From UBA4575 sp002386945 (GTDB taxonomy: Bacteria; Pseudomonadota; Gammaproteobacteria; UBA4575), in NCBI GenBank assembly GCA_943789445.1, contig CALSUC010000003.1, positions 1 to 64,000 on the forward strand: a stretch of 64,000 nt of DNA. The letters are read 5' to 3'. Both the position numbers and the translations under genes were made by a program. The notes under the pieces were generated by a model, which had not been told where the DNA came from, made no database searches, and saw only the letters and a program-made list of their open reading frames with translations. This document shows, in pieces, positions 52,853 to 61,088 of this stretch; the first letter of the stretch is position 1; every line of letters begins with the position of its first letter.

Positions 52853-52872
52853 TACAGCTTTGCGAAATGTAG

Positions 52873-52909
52873 CGCGGCCACAGGGGGAACCCTTGGCCGC
52901 GTTTTTGTT
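52873..52909 (+). terminator. glyA terminator
   Basis: CGCGGCCA and TGGCCGCG arms around a 13-base loop are followed by T5. It lies between glyA and nrdR. Confidence 0.82.
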
Positions 52910-52946
52910 TCTGAAATCTGTTTTTAACGACAAATAGGTAAAGCGT

Positions 52947-53447
52947 ATGCGATGTCCATTTTGTGGTGCCACTGATACACGAGTAGTCGACTCACGTCTG
53001 GCAGCTGATGGTAGCCAAGTGCGTAGACGTCGCGAGTGTGTTGATTGTAAGGCGCGCTATACCACGCACGAGACTGCTGAATTAGATTTACCACGTATTG
53101 TTAAGCGTGATGGTCGCCGCGAGAACTTTGATGTTGAGAAGTTACGCACCGGGTTATTACATGCGATTGAAAAACGCCCCGTGTCTATGGATACAGTAGA
53201 CGAGACGGTCGACCATATTCGTCACTTAGCGCTAGGTTATGGTGATCGTGAGATCCCAGCCAGCCAAATGGGCGAGTGGGTGATGGATGAGCTCAAGGTA
53301 ATCGACCAAGTTGCCTATGTGCGTTTTGCTTCGGTCTATCGATCGTTTACAGACGTGCAAGAGTTTAGAGATATTATTGATCACGTAGAAAAAGATCTGA
53401 CACCTGAAATGCGTAAAAGTCAGCTTAAATTGATCAAGGATTCATAG
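52947..53447 (+). CDS. nrdR: Transcriptional repressor NrdR
   Basis: A 166-residue protein has a zinc ribbon (Cys3, Cys6, Cys31, Cys34) followed by an ATP-cone domain (VKRDGRRENFDVEKLRTGL). NrdR represses ribonucleotide-reductase genes when dATP is high. The position before ribD is conserved in many proteobacteria. It is 8 bases from ribD, so nrdR leads the riboflavin operon. No FMN riboswitch is seen upstream (52907-52946). Confidence 0.97.
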   Translation: MRCPFCGATDTRVVDSRLAADGSQVRRRRECVDCKARYTTHETAELDLPRIVKRDGRRENFDVEKLRTGLLHAIEKRPVSMDTVDETVDHIRHLALGYGDREIPASQMGEWVMDELKVIDQVAYVRFASVYRSFTDVQEFRDIIDHVEKDLTPEMRKSQLKLIKDS

Positions 53448-53455
53448 GATTTACT

Positions 53456-54565
53456 ATGATTAGCCCGCAGGACCAAGCCTTAATGGCGCAGGCGCTGCGT
53501 CTTGCAGAACAAGGTCGTTACAGCACTAGTCCTAACCCAATGGTGGGTTGCATCATTGCCAGCAATGATGGGCGGGTGTTGTCTCAGGGTTATCATCAAG
53601 TCGCCGGACAGGCGCATGCTGAAATTAATGCACTGAATAATGCGACGGCCGATGTTCGTGCCGCGACAGCCTATGTCACATTAGAACCCTGTGCACATAG
53701 CGGCCGCACGGGTCCCTGTACGCAAGCCTTAATCGATGCCGGTATCGCTCGCGTAGTGATTGCAATGCAAGACCCTAATCCTCTAGTGGCTGGCCGCGGT
53801 ATTGAGCAATTGCGTGGTGCAGGGATTACGGTTGAGCTGATGTCTAATGCGATAGCGGCTGAGCAACTGAACCGAGGCTTTATTAAGCGTATGAGCCATG
53901 GTCTGCCATGGTTAACGATAAAGACTGCGGCCAGTCTGGATGGTGGCACCGCATTGCATAACGGCGAATCGAAATGGATTACATCAGAGGCCGCTCGGCT
54001 AGATGTGCAATATTTGCGCGCTAAGCAAGATGTCTTGATGACTGGTATCGGTACGGTGTTAGCGGATGATCCTAATCTAAATGTGCGCCTCACTAGCGAG
54101 CAGTTAAAGACTGATGGCCCTCTGCCGCAACCGTTACGTGTGGTGCTTGATAGTGAATTACGCACGCCAGCAACTGCTAAAGTGTTAGACGAGCAGGGGG
54201 CTTATCTTATTTATACCGCTAAAGATGAAACCGCCTATGCGGATTTTCAACCGGGGCGAGTGATACAGGCAGCAGTAGATGATTCTGGTTTATCGATTGA
54301 ATGGATACTGCATGACTTGGCCGCTCGTGAGATTAACTCGGTTATGCTAGAAGCCGGGCCGAAATTAGTAGCCTCAGCTATCGCCAGTGGCCTTGCCGAT
54401 GAGTTAGTGCTGTATCTTGCGCCGACCTTATTGGGTCAGGGTACTCGTGGTATTAGCACCTTAGGTCCATTGGATACTCTGGCACAAAGACAAGATCTTA
54501 CGATCACCGATTCACGCAGTGTGGGTAAGGATTTACGCATTACTGCTTTATTGAATAACACCTAA
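53456..54565 (+). CDS. ribD: Riboflavin biosynthesis deaminase/reductase RibD
   Basis: A 369-residue bifunctional enzyme acts on 2,5-diamino-6-ribosylamino-pyrimidinone phosphate: deaminase first, then NADPH reduction of the ribosyl side chain. The deaminase zinc motif HAEINAL (54-60) and PCAHSGRTGPC (~78-88) are intact. The reductase half begins at RGFIKRMSHGLPWLTIKTAASLDG. The length equals E. coli RibD. It is followed after 2 bases by the HslV-like gene. Confidence 0.97.
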   Translation: MISPQDQALMAQALRLAEQGRYSTSPNPMVGCIIASNDGRVLSQGYHQVAGQAHAEINALNNATADVRAATAYVTLEPCAHSGRTGPCTQALIDAGIARVVIAMQDPNPLVAGRGIEQLRGAGITVELMSNAIAAEQLNRGFIKRMSHGLPWLTIKTAASLDGGTALHNGESKWITSEAARLDVQYLRAKQDVLMTGIGTVLADDPNLNVRLTSEQLKTDGPLPQPLRVVLDSELRTPATAKVLDEQGAYLIYTAKDETAYADFQPGRVIQAAVDDSGLSIEWILHDLAAREINSVMLEAGPKLVASAIASGLADELVLYLAPTLLGQGTRGISTLGPLDTLAQRQDLTITDSRSVGKDLRITALLNNT

Positions 54566-54567
54566 TT

Positions 54568-55140
54568 ATGTCTACGATTGTTGCAGTTATTAAGAATGGG
54601 AAAGGTTGTATTGCAGCCGATACACTGACTACCTTTGGCGATATTCGTCAAAGCCATCGTTATGATGCCAGCAGTGACAAGATTCTTGAGCATGCCGGCA
54701 GCTATATGGGCATAGTTGGTAGTGCAGCACATCACCTCGTGATACAGAGTGTGTTTGCACAAGAGGCTAAAAACATTCAGCTGGATTCACGACAAGCGAT
54801 CTACCATAGCTTTTTGAATCTGCATCCGATCCTTAAGCAAAATTATTTCTTAAATCCAAAAGATGAAGACGATGATGCCTACGAGTCATCACGTATCGAT
54901 GCCTTGTTTTTGAATAAGACTGGTATCTATGGTCTGTATGCGCTGCGAGAAGTCTTCCAGTACCGTAGCTTCTGGGCTATTGGTGCCGGTGCAGAGATCG
55001 CCTTAGGTGCTATGTATGCAATGTATGATCGTAGTGATGATGCCGAAGAGATTGCCAGTGTCGCTATTGAGGCCAGTGCTGAATTACATACCAGTAGTGC
55101 CTTGCCTATCCAAAAATTCACTATGGATGTCGAGGTTTAA
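54568..55140 (+). CDS. HslV-like N-terminal-nucleophile (proteasome-fold) protein
   Basis: A 190-residue protein starts MSTIVAVIKNG-CIAADTLTTFGD, closely like the start of HslV (MTTIVSVRRNG and GDGQATLG) but with Ser where HslV has its catalytic Thr1. A Lys in SSDKILEHAG matches the second active-site residue, followed by GIVGSAAHHL. The remaining part, with IAIGAG-like AIGAGAEIALGAMYAM and the EIASVAIEASAELHTSS helix, resembles the proteasome beta fold. No HslU is nearby. It sits between ribD and ribE, so a link to flavin metabolism is possible but unknown. Such genes have sometimes been labelled MFS transporter by mistake. Confidence 0.8.
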   Translation: MSTIVAVIKNGKGCIAADTLTTFGDIRQSHRYDASSDKILEHAGSYMGIVGSAAHHLVIQSVFAQEAKNIQLDSRQAIYHSFLNLHPILKQNYFLNPKDEDDDAYESSRIDALFLNKTGIYGLYALREVFQYRSFWAIGAGAEIALGAMYAMYDRSDDAEEIASVAIEASAELHTSSALPIQKFTMDVEV

Positions 55141-55146
55141 AGCTCT

Positions 55147-55746
55147 ATGTTTACCGGGATAATACAAGCTCAGGGGCAGTGCCAAGCGATAGAAAAAACA
55201 GAGGGTGGCAGTGTCTTTAGTATTGCGACGCCTGATGGCTTTTTGGATCACTCGGTTGTTGGTGACAGTATCTGTGTACTCGGTACCTGTTTGACCGCTA
55301 CCAGCATCACTGCCAATTCATTTACCGCTGATGCCTCGCTGGAGACCTTAGCCTGCACCACGCTTGGCGATAGAGTGGTCGGTGATGCCTTGAATCTAGA
55401 GCGGGCGCTAACACCAACAACGGCACTGGGTGGGCATATGGTCTCAGGCCATGTCGATGGTGTGGCAACAGTGACTGAGCTACGTGAAGAAGGCGATGCC
55501 TGGTTTTTGCAATGTCAGGTGCCTACTGAATTGGCACGCTATATAGCACGCAAAGGCTCGATCTGTATCGATGGTGTAAGCCTCACGGTGAATGCAGTCG
55601 ATGCTATACTGTTCAGTGTTGCGATCATCCCGCACACCTACAAAAATACAACGATTCATAGCTACCGCGTTGGCGCACGAGTCAACATAGAAGTGGACGT
55701 TATCGCACGCTATGTTGAGCGATTGAATACGTTTTCAGATAGCTAA
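55147..55746 (+). CDS. ribE: Riboflavin synthase, alpha subunit
   Basis: A 199-residue protein has two similar lumazine-binding repeats (MFTGIIQAQG at the start; HMVSGHVDGVATV in the second), typical of the trimeric synthase that converts two 6,7-dimethyl-8-ribityllumazine molecules to riboflavin. The repeat motifs SICVLGTCLTA and SICIDGVSLTVN line up. It is 6 bases after the HslV-like gene. E. coli names this enzyme RibC; RibE is used for operon-encoded forms. Confidence 0.96.
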   Translation: MFTGIIQAQGQCQAIEKTEGGSVFSIATPDGFLDHSVVGDSICVLGTCLTATSITANSFTADASLETLACTTLGDRVVGDALNLERALTPTTALGGHMVSGHVDGVATVTELREEGDAWFLQCQVPTELARYIARKGSICIDGVSLTVNAVDAILFSVAIIPHTYKNTTIHSYRVGARVNIEVDVIARYVERLNTFSDS

Positions 55747-55772
55747 TCACCGACGATCCAAAAGTAGTGACT

Positions 55773-56891
55773 ATGAAATTTAATTCAACAGAAGAAATTA
55801 TTGCTGATATCGCTGCCGGCAAGATGGTGATTATTATTGATGACGAGGATCGTGAAAACGAAGGCGATCTACTGATGGCGGCCTCTATGGTTAAGCCGGA
55901 AGATATTAATTTTATGGCGACGCACGGCCGTGGCCTGATTTGCCTGACCTTAACGCGCGAGCGTTGCCAGCAGCTGAATCTATCGTTGATGGTGGATGCA
56001 GTAGGCGATAATTACAAAACCAACTTCACCGTATCGATTGAAGCGGCTGAGGGTGTTACCACGGGTATTTCTGCCTATGACCGGGCACATACGGTGCGTA
56101 CCGCAGTGGCACCTAACGCAAAGCCTGCAGATATCGAACAGCCAGGACATATCTTTCCATTGATGGCCAAGCCAGGTGGCGTTTTGACGCGGGCAGGGCA
56201 TACCGAAGCGGGTTGTGATTTTGCACGCTTAGCTGAGTTAGAACCGGCCTCTGTCATCGTAGAGATCATGAATGAAGATGGCACCATGGCACGCCGTCCA
56301 GATCTGGAAAAGTTTGCTAAAGAGTTTGACCTTAAGATTGGAACGATCGAAGACTTGATCAGCTACCGAATGCAGCACGAACCAACGGTACGCCGTATTT
56401 CAGTGCAACCATTTAGTACAGATTATGGTGATTTCAAGCTCCACACCTACCAAGATGCAGTGCTTAAACAGGTGCATTTTGCCTTGGTTAAAGGCGATAT
56501 CACTGCGGATAAGGCAGTCCTAACGCGAGTACATCTTGAAAACACTATCATCGATAGTCTGCTCGGTAAGAGTGAGGCCTTTGGCTGGCCTTTGCGTGAT
56601 GCGATCCAGCGGATTGCAGCGGAAGAGGCGGGTGTGGTTGTGTTACTGCGTATTGGCAACGACCCAGACAACTTGATCAAGCAATTAGAGCGCTTAAGTA
56701 AAGAAGAACAGAATGTTGACCAGGCAGGGCAACATGCGAATATGCCAGTAGATCGCCGTACTTTAGGCATAGGCGGTCAAATTTTATTTGATGTGGGCGT
56801 ACATAAAATGCGTCTGTTGAGTGCAAAACAAGTATTTCACGGACTGGGTGGTTTCGGTCTGGAGATCGTTGAATATGTCAGTGGGAAGTAA
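55773..56891 (+). CDS. ribBA: 3,4-dihydroxy-2-butanone-4-phosphate synthase with degenerate GTP-cyclohydrolase-II-like domain
   Basis: The ATG at 55773 (MKFNSTEEII) is preferred to the GTG at 55767. The N-terminal half is a complete DHBP synthase: DDEDRENEGDLLMAA, GRGLICLTL, TDFTVSIEA-like TNFTVSIEAAEG and HAGHTEAGCD-type RAGHTEAGCDFARL. The second half follows the GTP cyclohydrolase II fold, but the zinc-binding Cys residues (GDVFGSLRCDCG-type motif) are absent and replaced by LLGKSEAFGW. It matches RibBX-type proteins with an inactive second domain, so a separate ribA should exist elsewhere. Confidence 0.92.
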   Translation: MKFNSTEEIIADIAAGKMVIIIDDEDRENEGDLLMAASMVKPEDINFMATHGRGLICLTLTRERCQQLNLSLMVDAVGDNYKTNFTVSIEAAEGVTTGISAYDRAHTVRTAVAPNAKPADIEQPGHIFPLMAKPGGVLTRAGHTEAGCDFARLAELEPASVIVEIMNEDGTMARRPDLEKFAKEFDLKIGTIEDLISYRMQHEPTVRRISVQPFSTDYGDFKLHTYQDAVLKQVHFALVKGDITADKAVLTRVHLENTIIDSLLGKSEAFGWPLRDAIQRIAAEEAGVVVLLRIGNDPDNLIKQLERLSKEEQNVDQAGQHANMPVDRRTLGIGGQILFDVGVHKMRLLSAKQVFHGLGGFGLEIVEYVSGK

Positions 56892-56896
56892 TTAAG

Positions 56897-57376
56897 ATGA
56901 AAACAGGTCCAATTCAGACTGGTGATATCAGTGCAGGAGATGCCCGCTTTGCTATAGTTGCTGCACGCTTTAATCATGAGATTGTTAATAATATGCTGAC
57001 TGCAGCCGAGGCAAGCTTGCTTGAGCATGGCGTGGCGCAGGCAGATGTCGATATTCTTTATGTGCCTGGTGCCTTTGAATTGCCACTGATCGCCAGTGAA
57101 TTGGCGAATAGCGGAGGCTATCAAGCGATCATTACTTTGGGTTGTGTTATTCGTGGTGATACACCACATTTCGATTTCGTCTGTGGTGAGAGTGCGAGAG
57201 GTATTATGCAGGTTGGTTTAGACACCGGCGTACCAGTGATCTTTGGTGTATTAACAACTGACACGCTAGAGCAGGCACAACTACGCTCGCAGGTGGGCGG
57301 TGAAAACAAAGGGGTAGACGCGGCTTTATGCGCGCTTGAAATGAACAATGTACTTAATCAAATTCGAGAAGACTAG
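56897..57376 (+). CDS. ribH: 6,7-dimethyl-8-ribityllumazine synthase
   Basis: A 159-residue lumazine synthase condenses 5-amino-6-ribitylaminouracil with the butanone phosphate from RibB. FAIVAARFNHEIVNNML, PGAFELPLIASEL and the active-site GDTPHFDFVCGE stretch are present. It is 5 bases from ribBA, and its last base is the first base of the nusB GTG start. Order and spacing show a continuous nrdR-ribD-X-ribE-ribBA-ribH-nusB-thiL-pgpA operon. Confidence 0.97.
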   Translation: MKTGPIQTGDISAGDARFAIVAARFNHEIVNNMLTAAEASLLEHGVAQADVDILYVPGAFELPLIASELANSGGYQAIITLGCVIRGDTPHFDFVCGESARGIMQVGLDTGVPVIFGVLTTDTLEQAQLRSQVGGENKGVDAALCALEMNNVLNQIRED

Positions 57377-57822
57377 TGGCTAATCCAGAAGAACGTAGTG
57401 CTAATTATGCGCGTCAAAGTTCTCGCCGCTTGGCGCTGCAAGCACTGTATCAATGTCAGTTCACGCAGAATTCGGTAACAGAACTAGTCGAGCAATATAA
57501 GACCGATGAATACTGGAAGAAGGCCGATCAAGATTACTTCGCTGAGATGATTAAGGTCTGTCTTGCCAGTGAAGAAAAGTTTGATGAAATTATTGATGGC
57601 GCTAGCGATTATAAAGTTGCGCAGATCGATCCTATTGAATTAGCTAGCCTGCGCATTGCGGTGTATGAATACTGTCACAGCCTATTTATTCCTGAAAACG
57701 TGATTATCGCTGAGGCGATTCGTCTGTGTAAGCGTTTCGGTGCGGATGAAGGTTATAAGTTTGTTAATGCGATTTTAGATAACATCTGCAAGACACAGAA
57801 TCGTCTGACTATTTTGCAGTAA
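57376..57822 (+). CDS. nusB: Transcription antitermination factor NusB
   Basis: A 148-residue NusB starts at GTG 57376, overlapping the ribH stop by one base. ARQSSRRLALQALYQ is the N-terminal boxA-binding signature, and the C-terminal half has INEAIRLCKRFG-like IIAEAIRLCKRFGADEGYKFVNAILD. It forms the S10-NusB complex for rRNA antitermination. Its place after ribH is widely conserved. Confidence 0.97.
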   Translation: MANPEERSANYARQSSRRLALQALYQCQFTQNSVTELVEQYKTDEYWKKADQDYFAEMIKVCLASEEKFDEIIDGASDYKVAQIDPIELASLRIAVYEYCHSLFIPENVIIAEAIRLCKRFGADEGYKFVNAILDNICKTQNRLTILQ

Positions 57823-57856
57823 TCCATTTCATTGGAAAGCCATAGCCCTTGCCATC

Positions 57857-58804
57857 ATGACTGAAGCCGAGATTATTCAACGCTTTTTCCAAGTCCCAGC
57901 GCAAGGCATCAGTGACCCTGATCTCTTGTTAGGTATCGGTGACGATGCCGCATTAATCCAAATTCCAGAAGGGCAGCAACTCGTTGTCAGTAGTGACAGT
58001 ATGGTGATCGCTCGCCACTTTGTTGCTGAAACACCGGGCTATGACTTGGCTTATAAGTTGGTGACGGTTAATGTCAGTGATATGGCTGCAATGGCAGCGA
58101 CACCACGTTGGATGACCTTGAATCTGAGTCTCGATAGTGTCGATGAGGCCTGGTTAAAGGCCTTCTCAGAAGGTCTATTTGCCGCCGCTAAGCACTACGC
58201 GGTGACACTGGTTGGTGGTGATGTGGTGCGTTCAGGCGAACTCAATCTCGGCCTACAAATAATGGGTACGGTAGCTGCTGGAAAATCTCTACAGCGCAGT
58301 ACGGCTCAGATCGATGATGATATTTACGTTACCGGTTCCTTAGGGTTGGCGGCTAGTGCCGTTGCCTGCCTAAAGCAACACGGCAATGATCATGAAAAAC
58401 TGACTGCGGCCCAATCACTTGCGTTATACCGACCCAATATTAATTTAGATTTTGCTCGAGGCTTGGTCGGTTTAAGCCATGCCGCGATGGATTTATCTGA
58501 TGGTCTATTGCTAGATCTACAACGGCTATGTGCTGCCAGTCAGGTCGGGGCTGTTGTTCAACTAGAACAGTTGCCGTTGGCCGACTCAGTAGATGAACTG
58601 ATGGCACTGACCGGTGGTGAAGATTATGGCCTGCTGTTTACTGCGTCACCCGCTGCTGCAAAAGAGTTAGCAACATTGGCCGCTGAGCAGGCTTGCGTTA
58701 TCCATTGTATTGGCAGTATTACAAAAGATCGTGAATTAAACTTAGTGCGAGATGGGCTAAGGCAAGCGATACCAATTAGTTTAGGTTTTGATCATTTTAA
58801 GTAG
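57857..58804 (+). CDS. thiL: Thiamine-monophosphate kinase
   Basis: A 315-residue AIRS-fold kinase makes thiamine diphosphate from thiamine phosphate and ATP. Motifs include GIGDDAALI near residue 26, SSDSMV, NVSDMAAMAATP and the later HAAMDLSDGLLLDL and TGGEDYGLLF. It is 34 bases after nusB on the same strand. Both genes are in the common nusB-thiL-pgpA arrangement. Confidence 0.97.
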   Translation: MTEAEIIQRFFQVPAQGISDPDLLLGIGDDAALIQIPEGQQLVVSSDSMVIARHFVAETPGYDLAYKLVTVNVSDMAAMAATPRWMTLNLSLDSVDEAWLKAFSEGLFAAAKHYAVTLVGGDVVRSGELNLGLQIMGTVAAGKSLQRSTAQIDDDIYVTGSLGLAASAVACLKQHGNDHEKLTAAQSLALYRPNINLDFARGLVGLSHAAMDLSDGLLLDLQRLCAASQVGAVVQLEQLPLADSVDELMALTGGEDYGLLFTASPAAAKELATLAAEQACVIHCIGSITKDRELNLVRDGLRQAIPISLGFDHFK

Positions 58805-58825
58805 AGCAGGATAAGGATTTTTATT

Positions 58826-59326
58826 ATGACAAAAGCGACAAACCCAAGCATCAAAGAATGCCTGACTAACCCGATACATGGTTTAGCCTTTGGGTTTGGT
58901 AGTGGTCTAGCACCATTTGCTCCCGGTACCTTTGGTACCTTGGTAGCTATACCGATCTACCTACTGCTACAGCCCTTATCGCTGTCAGTCTATTTGGCTG
59001 TATTGCTGGTGTTGATCTTGCTCTCAGTCTATATCTGTGGCGAGTCAGCAAGGCAGCTAAACACACATGACCATAGCGGTATCGTGTTGGATGAGATCTG
59101 TGGTTATTTAGTGACTATGATCTTAGTGCCTGCTGGTTGGCTTTGGATTGTCCTAGGATTTTTACTATTCCGTTTATTTGATATTTGGAAGCCTTGGCCG
59201 ATCGGTTTAATAGACCGCAAAGTACAGGGTGGTTTAGGCATTGTTGTCGATGATGTAGTCGCGGGTGTTTTTGCCGCTATCTGTCTACAGCTTGTCATTC
59301 TATTTATAGCGCCTGCGTTGGTGTGA
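58826..59326 (+). CDS. pgpA: Phosphatidylglycerophosphatase A
   Basis: A 166-residue membrane enzyme dephosphorylates phosphatidylglycerophosphate in the inner membrane. The N-terminal FGFGSGLAPFAPGTFGTL motif and the later HDHSGIVLDEICGY and FDIWKPWPIG segments are diagnostic. Four hydrophobic stretches are present. It follows thiL by 21 bases and ends the operon. Confidence 0.95.
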   Translation: MTKATNPSIKECLTNPIHGLAFGFGSGLAPFAPGTFGTLVAIPIYLLLQPLSLSVYLAVLLVLILLSVYICGESARQLNTHDHSGIVLDEICGYLVTMILVPAGWLWIVLGFLLFRLFDIWKPWPIGLIDRKVQGGLGIVVDDVVAGVFAAICLQLVILFIAPALV

Positions 59327-59335
59327 GCGTTGGCG

Positions 59336-59365
59336 TTGACACTGTCTTTGCAGCTAGGCTGTAAT
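59336..59365 (+). promoter_or_regulatory. Candidate sigma-70 promoter of gltX
   Basis: A consensus -35 TTGACA at 59336-59341 is followed after 18 bases by TGTAAT at 59360-59365. It lies about 70 bases upstream of gltX. Confidence 0.55.
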
Positions 59366-59435
59366 GGCGTCTATTCGATCAAGCGGCGATTAAAAGTCGT
59401 TTAAAATAATCGTATTTATATAAGAGAGAGTTTTG

Positions 59436-60851
59436 ATGCAAGTAAGAACACGTTTTGCCCCTAGCCCAACCGGTTACCTACATATCGGTGGTGCCCGTAC
59501 CGCATTGTTTTCCTGGTTGTTTGCGCGTGCTAATGGTGGCAGTTTTGTCTTACGTATTGAAGACACCGATAAAGAGCGTTCTACACAGGCCTCGGTCGAT
59601 GCAATTTTGCATGGTATGGAATGGTTAGGTCTGGATTACGACGAAGGCCCTTTCTACCAAACACAACGTTTTGATCGTTACAACGAAGTGATTCAAAAGC
59701 TGCTGGATGAAGGTAAAGCCTATCGCTGTTACTGCAGTAAGGAAGAGCTGGAGGCGATGCGTGAACAACAGATTGCTAACAAGCAGCGACCACAATATGA
59801 TCGCCGCTATCGTGACTTCAGTGGTGAGCCACCAGCAGATGTGGCGCCAGTGATCCGCTTTAAGAACCCATTAGACGGGGTAGTTGTGATCGAAGATCAG
59901 GTATTGGGTCAGATTACTATCTCGAATCAAGAATTAGACGATCTCATTATTGCGCGCTCTGATGGCACGCCGACTTACAACTTGACCGTTGTCGTCGACG
60001 ATATGGATATGCAGATCACCCATGTTATTCGTGGTGATGACCATATTAATAATACGCCGAGACAGATTAACTTGATCGAGGCACTGGGTGGTACGCCGCC
60101 GATCTATGCGCATGCACCGATGATCTTGGGTGACGATGGTAAGCGTATGTCTAAGCGCCATGGTGCGGTCAGTGTTTCGGCCTATGCCGAAGAGGGCATA
60201 TTGCGTGATGCGATGTTGAATTACCTAGTCCGTCTAGGATGGTCGCATGGCGATCAAGAGGTCTTTAGTACAGCAGAGATGCTTGAGCTTTTTAAGCTCG
60301 CGGGAATCAATAAATCGGCCTCCACCTTTGATGTCGATAAGCTGCATTGGTTGAATCAACAATATTTAAAAGAGGCTGTGGCTGAGGAGTTGGCCGATGA
60401 GCTGGCTAAGCGCCTACCAGAGGCCCTGCAAGCGGCACCGCGTGAGATGTTACTGCAGGTGGTTGAGCTACAGCGTGATCGAGTTAAAACCCTGTCAGAG
60501 ATGGCTGAGACCAGCGTCTTATTCTTTCAAGACCCAACCGAATATGACCCTAAGCCAGCAAAGAAATTCTTAAATAAAGCCAGTCTTCCGATCTTAAATG
60601 ACTTAATCGAGCGTTTAGCGCAGTTGAATGATTGGCAGCCAGAGGCGATTCAAAGTTGTATCGCTGACTATGCCGATGAGAAGGGTCTGAAATTCGGTAA
60701 AGTCGGGCCACCGGTGCGCATTGCGGTTTGTGGTAATGGTAATTCGCCGGGCTTAGATCAAACCTTGGCTACAATTGGGCAAGAAGCCGTGGTTAGGCGG
60801 TTGCAGGCAGCGACCAGTTACATTGAAAACTTGGTTGAGCCGGCATCCTAA
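59436..60851 (+). CDS. gltX: Glutamyl-tRNA synthetase
   Basis: The ATG at 59436 (MQVRTRFAPS) is chosen over a TTG one codon upstream; the ribosome site AAGAGAGAG precedes it. The 471-residue class I enzyme has the HIGH motif in SPTGYLHIGGA and the KMSKR motif in GKRMSKRHG. The anticodon-binding C-terminal helices (TLATIGQEAVVRRL) are complete. It charges tRNA-Glu. tRNA-Ala follows after 31 bases. Confidence 0.98.
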   Translation: MQVRTRFAPSPTGYLHIGGARTALFSWLFARANGGSFVLRIEDTDKERSTQASVDAILHGMEWLGLDYDEGPFYQTQRFDRYNEVIQKLLDEGKAYRCYCSKEELEAMREQQIANKQRPQYDRRYRDFSGEPPADVAPVIRFKNPLDGVVVIEDQVLGQITISNQELDDLIIARSDGTPTYNLTVVVDDMDMQITHVIRGDDHINNTPRQINLIEALGGTPPIYAHAPMILGDDGKRMSKRHGAVSVSAYAEEGILRDAMLNYLVRLGWSHGDQEVFSTAEMLELFKLAGINKSASTFDVDKLHWLNQQYLKEAVAEELADELAKRLPEALQAAPREMLLQVVELQRDRVKTLSEMAETSVLFFQDPTEYDPKPAKKFLNKASLPILNDLIERLAQLNDWQPEAIQSCIADYADEKGLKFGKVGPPVRIAVCGNGNSPGLDQTLATIGQEAVVRRLQAATSYIENLVEPAS

Positions 60852-60882
60852 TGCGGGCATAATACGCCACCACCGTACAAAC

Positions 60883-60958
60883 GGGGCTATAGCTCAGCTG
60901 GGAGAGCGCTTGCGTGGCACGCAAGAGGTCGGCGGTTCGATCCCGCCTAGCTCCACCA
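60883..60958 (+). tRNA. tRNA-Ala (GGC)
   Basis: The 76-base cloverleaf has an acceptor stem GGGGCTA / TAGCTCC with encoded CCA and a D-arm TAGCTCAGCTGGGAGAGC. The anticodon stem CTTGC / GCAAG encloses the loop GTGGCAC (anticodon GGC), and the T-arm is GGCGGTTCGATCCCGCC. Confidence 0.97.
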
Positions 60959-61088
60959 AATTTCCTATTTTTCCTTGGGCAGTTTTCCTTAATCATCCGC
61001 CGCTATTGTGCGCGATCATTTTAAGTAATTCTTTGGTTATTCTAATTCTACTAAGCCCGCGGTAGACACTATTATATTGAGACACGCT

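Noticed and set aside
52907..52946. FMN riboswitch before the riboflavin operon
   Set aside because: The gap is too short and lacks the conserved RFN elements; none was seen elsewhere in the operon.
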